The notes under the pieces: generated by a model | Databases searched by the model: none | Told to the model about the DNA's origin: nothing | What the model saw: the letters and a program-made list of their open reading frames with translations, nothing else | Shown here: positions 41,040-47,767 of the stretch, piece after piece | Numbering within the stretch: position 1 is the stretch's first letter | Layout: each line of letters begins with the position of its first letter | Assembly: GCF_001577755.1 (NCBI RefSeq) | Contig: NZ_CP010776.1 | Span: 1,798,001 to 1,862,000 of the forward strand | Length of the DNA: 64,000 nt | Origin: Rufibacter sp. DG15C | GTDB lineage: Bacteria > Bacteroidota > Bacteroidia > Cytophagales > Hymenobacteraceae | Direction of reading: 5' to 3' | Position numbers and translations under genes: made by a program

Positions 41040-42095
41040 ATGCACCAACCGCTTAAAATAGACATCCACACGCACATCTTGCCCGAGCGCTGGCCAGACT
41101 TGCGGGAACGATATGGATACGGCGGTTTTGTGCGGCTAGAGCACCACAAGCCCTGCTGTGCGCGCATGATGCTGGATGACCGCTTCTTTAGGGAAGTGCA
41201 GGACAATACCTGGGACCCACAGGTGCGCATGCAGGAGTGCAGCCACCACGGCGTGCAGGTGCAGGTCTTGAGCACGGTGCCGGTCATGTTCTCCTACTGG
41301 GCCAAGCCCGAAGACACCTGGGACCTCTCCAAAATCCTGAACGACCACATTGCCGGCGTAGTGGCAGATTACCCCACGCGGTTTGTAGGATTGGGCACCT
41401 TGCCCATGCAGGACAGCAAACTGGCCATTAAAGAGCTGGAGCGGTGTGTGAAGGAACTGGGCCTGGCCGGGGTGCAGATTGGCTCCAACGTCAATGACCT
41501 CAACCTGGATGATGATGCCCTGTTTCCCATCTTTGAAGCCGCCGCTGATTTAGGTGCTGCCGTTTTTGTGCACCCCTGGGACATGATGGGCGAAAAGAAG
41601 ATGCGCAAGTACTGGCTGCCGTGGCTGGTGGGCATGCCCGCCGAAACCTCGCGCGCCATCTGCTCCATGATTTTTGGCGGCGTCTTGGAGCGTCTGCCTC
41701 ATTTGCGCGTAGCCTTCGCGCACGGCGGGGGTTCCTTCCCGTTCACCATCGGCCGCATTCAGCATGGGTTTGACGTTAGGCCAGATTTGTGCGCCGTGGA
41801 CAACAACGTGCCGCCGGTCAATTACCTGGGCAAGTTCTGGATAGACTCCCTCGTGCACTGCCCCAATACCTTAGACTATGTGGTCAAGCAGTTCGGCGCA
41901 GATAAGATTGCCTTGGGCAGTGATTATCCTTTCCCTTTGGGCGAACTGGAACCGGGTAAACTCATTGAGTCTATGCCGTACCCAGACGCGGTGAAGGAAA
42001 TGCTGTTGAGTGGCTCGGCGTTGCAATGGTTGGGTTTGCAGAAAGAACAGTTCCTGCCCAACTCTCTCAAAACATCCCATAGCCCTTCTTTGTAA
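41040..42095 (+). CDS. 2-amino-3-carboxymuconate-6-semialdehyde decarboxylase (ACMSD)
   Basis: ACMSD is a zinc amidohydrolase that decarboxylates the HAAO product and steers it away from quinolinate. The 351-aa product has the metal ligands His10 and His12 (DIHTH), His178 (FVHPWD) and Asp295 (LGSDYPF), and His228 (FAHGG) in the place of the catalytic His. These are very near the positions known for bacterial ACMSD. It lies upstream of kynU on the same strand (103 bp gap). Confidence 0.94.
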   Translation: MHQPLKIDIHTHILPERWPDLRERYGYGGFVRLEHHKPCCARMMLDDRFFREVQDNTWDPQVRMQECSHHGVQVQVLSTVPVMFSYWAKPEDTWDLSKILNDHIAGVVADYPTRFVGLGTLPMQDSKLAIKELERCVKELGLAGVQIGSNVNDLNLDDDALFPIFEAAADLGAAVFVHPWDMMGEKKMRKYWLPWLVGMPAETSRAICSMIFGGVLERLPHLRVAFAHGGGSFPFTIGRIQHGFDVRPDLCAVDNNVPPVNYLGKFWIDSLVHCPNTLDYVVKQFGADKIALGSDYPFPLGELEPGKLIESMPYPDAVKEMLLSGSALQWLGLQKEQFLPNSLKTSHSPSL

Positions 42096-42198
42096 TACAA
42101 TAGCCCGTGCCAGACGGTAATTCCTGTTTAACATTGGGGGTTTCTCCTTAATTTAGCAGGCTAGAGCCGCATGCGTGGTGCTTTACAAATTCAAAGAG

Positions 42199-43473
42199 AT
42201 GACCTTTCAAAATACGTTGGCCTTTGCCCAGGCCCAAGATGCGGCAGATTCGTTACGCAATTTCAGAGAGCAGTTTCACATCCCGCAGCAAAACGGACAG
42301 GACACGGTCTACCTCTGCGGAAACTCTTTAGGGCTTCAGCCTAAATCTGCCAGAGCGGCGGTAGAGGAGGAGATGCACAAGTGGGCTACCCTGGGCGTGG
42401 AAGGACATTTTACCGGAGACACGCCTTGGTTCACCTACCACAAAGCCCTGGCCGGACCCTCTGCCCGCATTGTGGGCGCCAAGCCCGAGGAGGTGGTCAT
42501 CATGAACCAACTCACCGTGAACCTGCACCTCATGCTGGTGTCGTTCTATCAACCCAAAGAAGGCCGCTACAAGATTCTAACCGAAGCCGGTGCTTTCCCC
42601 AGTGACCAGTACGCGCTGGAGACGCAGGTGAAGTTCCATGGCTATACCCCAGAAGACGCCATCATTGAAATCTCGCCGCGCAAAGGGGAGACTACCTGGC
42701 GCAACGAAGACATTCTGCAAGCCATCCAAGAGCACGGCGATGAGCTAGCCTTGGTCATGATGGGCGGCGTGCATTACTACACCGGGCAGGTGTTTGACAT
42801 GGCGGCCATCACCCAAGCGGCGCATGCCATGGGCGCGTTATGCGGTTTTGACTTGGCACACGCGGCAGGCAATGTGCCTTTGCAATTGCATGACTGGGAC
42901 GTGGACTTTGCCGTGTGGTGTACCTACAAATACATGAACTCGGGTCCGGGCGGAACCTCTGGTGCCTTTGTGCATGAGCGTCACGCTAACAATCCCAACC
43001 TGCCGCGCTTTGCCGGTTGGTGGGGCCATGACCAGCAAGAGCGCTTTCAGATGAAGAAGGGTTTTATTCCTATGGCCGGCGCCGAAGGCTGGCAACTTTC
43101 CAACGCACAAATCCTGCCCTTGGCAGTGCATAAAGCGTCTCTGGCCTTGTTTGAAGAAGCCGGCATTAAAAACCTGCGCGCTAAGAGCGAACGCCTGACT
43201 GCCTACTTGGAGTATTTAATCAAAGAGCTGAACCAGCCCAAAGAGCTGCTGGAAATCATCACACCGTCGGCGCCTGAGGCCAGAGGCTGTCAGATTTCCC
43301 TGCTCGTGAACCAGAACGGACGTCAACTGTTTGACACGCTCATGGCCAACGGTTTCATATTAGATTGGCGTGAACCCAACGTGATCAGAGTGGCCCCCAC
43401 ACCTATGTACAACACCTTTGAGGACGTCTATCGGTTCGGGCAGTTTTTGGCAGCACACTTTAGGAATGACTAA
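42199..43473 (+). CDS. kynU: kynureninase
   Basis: This PLP enzyme cleaves (3-hydroxy)kynurenine to (3-hydroxy)anthranilate and alanine. The product has YLCGNSLGLQPKSARA, MNQLTVNLHLML, GGVHYYTGQ, FDLAHAAGN and the PLP lysine in WCTYKYMNSGPGG, then the C-terminal WREPNVIRVAPTPMYN. The ATG at 42199 gives 424 aa; an in-frame GTG at 42175 is possible. The last two codons and the stop lie inside a 31-bp inverted repeat. Confidence 0.95.
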   Translation: MTFQNTLAFAQAQDAADSLRNFREQFHIPQQNGQDTVYLCGNSLGLQPKSARAAVEEEMHKWATLGVEGHFTGDTPWFTYHKALAGPSARIVGAKPEEVVIMNQLTVNLHLMLVSFYQPKEGRYKILTEAGAFPSDQYALETQVKFHGYTPEDAIIEISPRKGETTWRNEDILQAIQEHGDELALVMMGGVHYYTGQVFDMAAITQAAHAMGALCGFDLAHAAGNVPLQLHDWDVDFAVWCTYKYMNSGPGGTSGAFVHERHANNPNLPRFAGWWGHDQQERFQMKKGFIPMAGAEGWQLSNAQILPLAVHKASLALFEEAGIKNLRAKSERLTAYLEYLIKELNQPKELLEIITPSAPEARGCQISLLVNQNGRQLFDTLMANGFILDWREPNVIRVAPTPMYNTFEDVYRFGQFLAAHFRND

Positions 43474-43616
43474 TGATTATTGACCAGTGATTAATACTAA
43501 TTGAATAGGTAAAAGTAAAGAATGGTGACCTTGATTTTGTTCTTATTTGAGGGCTTGCCCACACTAATGATGCTACCCTTCAACTATTAATCACTGGTCA
43601 ATAATCATTAGTCATT
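43465..43616. mobile_element. MITE-like inverted repeat overlapping the kynU stop
   Basis: Positions 43465-43495 and 43586-43616 are exact 31-bp reverse complements, with a 90-bp spacer that has no open frame. The left arm supplies the last codons and TAA of kynU. A PAL element follows 14 bp after the right arm. Confidence 0.75.
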
Positions 43617-43618
43617 AT

Positions 43619-43680
43619 AAAAAACACGTTCGTTTTTGGCCTGCTTTCTAGAAATCAGGCCAAAAACGAACGTGTTTTTT
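43619..43680. terminator. terminator built around PAL 18
   Basis: AAAAAACACGTT before and AACGTGTTTTTT after the PAL copy extend its stem and provide a T-tract on both strands. This is the one place in the window where PAL forms the body of a canonical-looking terminator. Confidence 0.75.
43631..43668. repeat. PAL palindrome 18
   Basis: CGTTTTTGGCCTG and CAGGCCAAAAACG are perfect over 13 bp around a TTTCTAGAAA core. Confidence 0.9.
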
Positions 43681-43735
43681 TATAAGTATTTATACGATGC
43701 TCCCGTATAAGTCTTTCACCCAAGCAGGAGCCTCT

Positions 43736-44989
43736 ATGGATTTGTACCTTCTTACGTTTGTAGTCATCGGCGCGGCGGCGTTGACCATGGCCTGGCTGCC
43801 TACGTTGTTTCAGAAGGTGCCGCTGTCTTATTCAATTCTGTTCATAGTGGTAGGCCTCTTCATCTACCAATTACCCTTGGGCTTGCCAGACCCAGACCCG
43901 CTCCGGAAAAACGACTTGGTGTTGCGCCTGTCAGAATTGTGCGTCATCATCACGCTCATGGGTACGGGCATCAAAATCAACAGAAGACTTACTTGGCAGA
44001 ATTGGCGCGTACCGCTGCGGCTGGTGAGTTGGACTATGTTGCTATGTATTGCAGGATTGGTGGCCCTGGCCTGGTACTTCTTGGGAATGCCGCTGGCCTC
44101 GGCGGTGTTGTTGGCCGCAGCCTTGGCACCTACAGATCCTGTTCTGGCCGCCGATGTGCAGGTGGGTCCTCCCAGTGAGGAGGTAGAGGACCATACTCGG
44201 TTTTCGCTTACCGCAGAGGCCGGCCTTAATGATGGCATGGCATTCCCATTCACGTGGCTGGCTATTGCGCTGGCCGTTGCGGCCCAAGGCGAGGGGGAGC
44301 CTAACTGGCTTTTGCATTGGCTGAGTTATGACGTACTGTACCGGGTGGTGGTAGGCGTGGGGGTAGGTTTCTTGATAGGGAAGGCCATAGCGTACCTCAT
44401 CTTTAAATTGCCCAGAAAAAGTGCCCTCCCCGAAACACGGGACGGTTTTGTGGCCATCTCCACCACCTTGCTGGTCTATGGCCTCACGGAGTTCTTGCAC
44501 GGCTACGGGTTCATTGCCGTGTTCATTACCGGCCTCACCATCAAAAATTCAGAGAAAGACACCACCTATCACCGCGAAATGCATGACTTTACAGACCAGA
44601 TTGAGCGCATGTTGGTAGTGGTAGTTTTGATACTGTTTGGGGGAAGTTTAGGGCATGGCTTACTGGACGCGCTGACCTGGCAGGGTGCACTGGTGGGTCT
44701 ATCCTTTATCTTTTTGATTAGGCCCTTGGCTGGCATGGTGGGCTTGGTTGGCAGCGGGATTAAACGAAGCGAGCGCTGGGCCATCAGCTTCTTCGGGATA
44801 CGGGGGATTGGGTCTATCTTTTACCTGTCTTTTGCCTTTGCGCACGCCAAGTTTATGAACCCAGACGAGATTTGGGCCGTGGCCGGGTTTACCATTCTGG
44901 TGTCCATTATCATGCACGGAATCTTGGCTACACCTATCATGACGTACTTGGACAAGCGCCGTGGTCCCAATGACTTGAAAGTAGAATAA
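43736..44989 (+). CDS. cation:proton antiporter (CPA1/NhaP-like)
   Basis: The protein has about 12 membrane segments. Family signatures are ALAPTDPVLAADVQ, TAEAGLNDGMAFPF (the acidic ion-binding pair) and SFFGIRGIGSIFYL. It exchanges Na+ or K+ for protons at the inner membrane. The ATG at 43736 (417 aa) is preferred because an AGGAG sequence lies just upstream and relatives start near here; an in-frame ATG at 43697 would add 13 residues. The alkB-like gene follows 10 bp later. Confidence 0.88.
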   Translation: MDLYLLTFVVIGAAALTMAWLPTLFQKVPLSYSILFIVVGLFIYQLPLGLPDPDPLRKNDLVLRLSELCVIITLMGTGIKINRRLTWQNWRVPLRLVSWTMLLCIAGLVALAWYFLGMPLASAVLLAAALAPTDPVLAADVQVGPPSEEVEDHTRFSLTAEAGLNDGMAFPFTWLAIALAVAAQGEGEPNWLLHWLSYDVLYRVVVGVGVGFLIGKAIAYLIFKLPRKSALPETRDGFVAISTTLLVYGLTEFLHGYGFIAVFITGLTIKNSEKDTTYHREMHDFTDQIERMLVVVVLILFGGSLGHGLLDALTWQGALVGLSFIFLIRPLAGMVGLVGSGIKRSERWAISFFGIRGIGSIFYLSFAFAHAKFMNPDEIWAVAGFTILVSIIMHGILATPIMTYLDKRRGPNDLKVE

Positions 44990-44999
44990 TCTTTTACTT

Positions 45000-45614
45000 A
45001 TGCCGCTTTCCCCTGAATTTACCTCTCAGTTCGCCGACCAGCTTTTGTCGATGCCAGGGGCAGAAGTCTACCTGCTCCCTGAGTTTATCCCGGTAGAGGA
45101 GCAGCTAGTTTTATGGCGGGCATTGGAACAAGAAGTAGCCTGGCGGCAGGAAGAGATCAAGCTGTTTGGTAAGTCCATTCCGCAGCCCAGGCTCACCGCC
45201 TGGTACGGCGACGAAGGCAAGTCCTACACCTACTCTGGCCTGACCTGGCAGCCGCTTCCCTGGCTTCCAATCTTGTCCCAACTCCGCGAAAAGCTATTGG
45301 AAACCACAGGCATCTCCTTTAACAGCGTCCTGCTCAATCTTTACCGGAACGGCCAAGACAGCATGGGCTGGCACGCAGATGATGAACCAGAATTAGGAAA
45401 GAATCCCGTCATCGCCTCTATTAGTCTAGGCCAAGAACGAAGCTTCCATTTCAGGCACCGCACGCAGACTGGCCTAAAGGAGAAGCTGCTACTTTCCTCA
45501 GGCAGCCTTCTGTTAATGGCTGGAGAGACCCAGCATCACTGGCAACACCAAGTCCCCAAATCTGCCAAGCCGTTGGAGCCTAGGATTAACCTGACGTTTA
45601 GAGTAATCCATTGA
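45000..45614 (+). CDS. AlkB-like 2-oxoglutarate/Fe(II) dioxygenase
   Basis: AlkB-type enzymes repair N-alkylated bases by oxidation. The 204-aa product has the metal motif in GWHADDEPELG (His-x-Asp), a second His in GETQHHWQHQVP and the 2-oxoglutarate-binding RINLTFR, plus LYRNGQDSMGWHAD and FHFRHR typical of the ALKBH2/3-like short bacterial form. It converges on the ogt gene, which repairs O-alkylated bases. Confidence 0.9.
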   Translation: MPLSPEFTSQFADQLLSMPGAEVYLLPEFIPVEEQLVLWRALEQEVAWRQEEIKLFGKSIPQPRLTAWYGDEGKSYTYSGLTWQPLPWLPILSQLREKLLETTGISFNSVLLNLYRNGQDSMGWHADDEPELGKNPVIASISLGQERSFHFRHRTQTGLKEKLLLSSGSLLLMAGETQHHWQHQVPKSAKPLEPRINLTFRVIH

Positions 45615-45710
45615 GAGATGGATTGGTTGGGAGAATGGTTTAGTTGGGCCTTATTTTAAAATCTCCAAATCAACCTATTCACTCACTCATTCAATCTCCC
45701 AATCATTCAA
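45615..45710. repeat. AT-rich GATTG/CAATC low-complexity tract
   Basis: GAGAGATGGATTGGTTGGGAG on the left and CAATCTCCCAATCATTC on the right form a loose inverted arrangement. Similar words occur at 53786-53815 and 56670-56705. No gene. Confidence 0.5.
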
Positions 45711-46241
45711 TTAAAAAAGACTCGTCTGGTACACACCGCTCATCTTGGCCTCATGCACTAGCAGCCATTTCTTGCGCCAGAGTCCCCCGGCATAGCCTAC
45801 CAGTTCTCCCTTCGCGCCAATGACGCGATGGCAGGGCACGATGACCAGCCACGGATTGGCGCCGTTGGCCACGCCCACCGCCCGCACGGCGCCCGGGTTC
45901 TCAAAGCGCTTGGCCAAGCCCAAGTAAGTTTCTGTCTTGCCGGTTGGTATCTGTTGCAAGGCCTGCCAGACCTGCTGCTGAAAAGTGGTGCCCTGCGGTT
46001 GTAAAGGCAAATCAAACGTCTGGCGTTCACCGGCAAAGTAGGCGTTCAACTGCGCTTCGGCCTCTCTTAAAATAGCAGGGATAAAATCAGAATCCGTTTC
46101 TGGCTCGTTTTCTGGAAAAGAGGCCGAAAACAGATGGGTGTCATTGCCGGTCAGGCGAAGCGTTCCCAAGGGACTGGGCAGGTGCAGAACATATGGGGCA
46201 GAGGCGGTAGGCATGATGGAAATTTCAGGAAATTTAGCCAA
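45711..46241 (-). CDS. ogt: methylated-DNA-protein cysteine methyltransferase
   Basis: Ogt transfers alkyl groups from O6-alkylguanine to its own cysteine. The 176-aa product has a short N-terminal domain, GTTFQQQVWQALQQIPTGKTETY, and the active-site IVPCHRVIG (Cys137), followed by GYAGGLWRKKWLL. Residues 37-50 (LFSASFPENEPETD) are encoded by an in-frame PAL copy. In the family this stretch is a variable surface loop before a helix, so the domain should still fold. An ATG at 46214 is an alternative start. Confidence 0.92.
   Translation of the reverse strand: MAKFPEISIMPTASAPYVLHLPSPLGTLRLTGNDTHLFSASFPENEPETDSDFIPAILREAEAQLNAYFAGERQTFDLPLQPQGTTFQQQVWQALQQIPTGKTETYLGLAKRFENPGAVRAVGVANGANPWLVIVPCHRVIGAKGELVGYAGGLWRKKWLLVHEAKMSGVYQTSLF
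46094..46133. repeat. PAL palindrome 19, inside the ogt coding region
   Basis: CCGTTTCTGGCTCGTTTT then CTGGAAAAG and AGGCCGAAAACAG match a PAL consensus at 35 of 40 positions. The copy is in frame in ogt. Read in the same frame, PAL 22 encodes FLASFPENSPKTG, close to the ogt residues FSASFPENEPETD. Confidence 0.85.
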
Positions 46242-46315
46242 GTTTAACCTTTCTAGCCGTAGAGCCCTAGTGTTTGGGTACTGCGTGCCCTAAAATTCAC
46301 CTGGACCCCTCATTT

Positions 46316-47668
46316 ATGGAGAAAGATTCTCAGTTAAGTGTCATGGGCGGAGGCCTGGTTGGCTGTCTGCTGTCCTTGTATCTGGCCAAGCAAGGCTACA
46401 AGGTAGAGGTGTATGAACGCCGTCCAGATCTGCGCAGCGCCGAGTTGGCGGGGGGCAGATCCATCAACTTGGCCTTGAGTGACCGGGGCTGGCGCGCGCT
46501 AGAAACCATTGGCATTGCTGAGGACATCAAGAAAGTGGCCATTCCCATGTACCGCCGCGTGATGCATGACGTGCAGGGCAATCTCTCTTTTCAGCCGTAC
46601 GGGCAGGCAGGGCAGGCCATTTACTCGGTGAGCCGGGGAGGCTTGAACAAAGCCCTATTAGACTTAGCCGAAGCCCAGCCCAACGTGACGCTTCATTTTC
46701 AGGAGCAGGTGCTGGAGGTGGAGCTGAGCAGCAATGAAGTCACTCTTTTAAATACGGGCACGGGGCAGGAGCATAAAATTCAGCCAGACGTGATTTTTGC
46801 CGCAGACGGGGCTTTCTCCATGGTGCGTCTGTCCATGCAGAAGACGGAGCGGTTCAACTATGAGCAGAGCTACCTGGACTACGGCTACAAAGAACTCGCC
46901 ATTCCGCCCGCGCAGGACGGGGGCTGGCAACTAGAGAAGAACGCACTGCACATCTGGCCGCGCGGCCAATACATGATGATTGCCTTGCCCAACATGGATG
47001 GTTCTTTTACCTGCACCATGTTCTTTCCTTATGACGGCGAGGTCTCCTTTAAAGCCTTACAGACAAAAGAGCAGGTAGAAGCCTTCTTCCAGAAGATGTT
47101 TCCAGACGCGGCGGCGCTCATGCCTGAGTTGGCCCAAGAGTTTTTTGAGAACCCAGTAGGCTCACTGGTAACCGTCAAGTGTTTCCCGTGGAGCCATGCC
47201 GGCAAAGTAGTATTGCTGGGTGACGCCGCGCACGCCATTGTGCCTTTTTACGGGCAGGGCATGAACGCCGGCTTTGAGGACTGTACCATTCTGCGGGGCC
47301 TCTTAGAAGAACACGGGTCTGACTGGGAAACCATCTTCAAGACGTTCCAAGAACTGCGCAAGCCCAACACAGACGCCATTGCAGACCTAGCGGTGTACAA
47401 CTTCATAGAGATGCGCGACAAAGTAGCCGACCCTAGGTTCCTGCTACAGAAGAAGATAGAGTCCAAAATCACCGCCCAATACCCAGACGCCTGGCTGCCT
47501 TTGTACAGCATGGTGACCTTTTCACCAGATTTGCCGTATTCTCAGGCGCTGGCCAACGGACAAAGGCAAGAAGAGATCATGCGGCACCTCATGACGCACA
47601 TAGACTCAGAGGCAGATTATGACAAGCCAGAAGTGCAGACGTACCTGCAAAGCCAGCTAGCGGAGTAG
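46316..47668 (+). CDS. kmo: kynurenine 3-monooxygenase
   Basis: This FAD enzyme hydroxylates kynurenine to 3-hydroxykynurenine using NADPH. The 450-aa product has the FAD motif VMGGGLVGCLLSLYLAKQGYKVEVYERRPD, the KMO-typical GGRSINLALSDRGWRAL and MYRRVMHD, and the second FAD motif GDAAHAIVPFYGQGMNAGFEDC. The ATG at 46316 is used; 14 upstream in-frame residues are unlike the family. It is divergent from ogt. Confidence 0.95.
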   Translation: MEKDSQLSVMGGGLVGCLLSLYLAKQGYKVEVYERRPDLRSAELAGGRSINLALSDRGWRALETIGIAEDIKKVAIPMYRRVMHDVQGNLSFQPYGQAGQAIYSVSRGGLNKALLDLAEAQPNVTLHFQEQVLEVELSSNEVTLLNTGTGQEHKIQPDVIFAADGAFSMVRLSMQKTERFNYEQSYLDYGYKELAIPPAQDGGWQLEKNALHIWPRGQYMMIALPNMDGSFTCTMFFPYDGEVSFKALQTKEQVEAFFQKMFPDAAALMPELAQEFFENPVGSLVTVKCFPWSHAGKVVLLGDAAHAIVPFYGQGMNAGFEDCTILRGLLEEHGSDWETIFKTFQELRKPNTDAIADLAVYNFIEMRDKVADPRFLLQKKIESKITAQYPDAWLPLYSMVTFSPDLPYSQALANGQRQEEIMRHLMTHIDSEADYDKPEVQTYLQSQLAE

Positions 47669-47675
47669 CGCTTTT

Positions 47676-47715
47676 CCGTTTTTAGCCTGATTTCCAGGAA
47701 ATAGGCCAAAAACGG
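47676..47715. repeat. PAL palindrome 20
   Basis: CCGTTTTTAGCCTGATTTCC with right arm AGGCCAAAAACGG; starts 7 bp after the kmo stop. Confidence 0.85.
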
Positions 47716-47729
47716 CATGGTGCATTGCG

Positions 47730-47737
47730 TACCTTTG
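47730..47737 (+). promoter_or_regulatory. candidate -7 box for the CHASE kinase
   Basis: TACCTTTG is an exact TAnnTTTG, 30 bp before the ATG. The -33 position would fall in or beside the right arm of PAL 20. Confidence 0.4.
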
Positions 47738-47767
47738 ACCAAGCTTCTAAGAACATAGACCCCCTGC

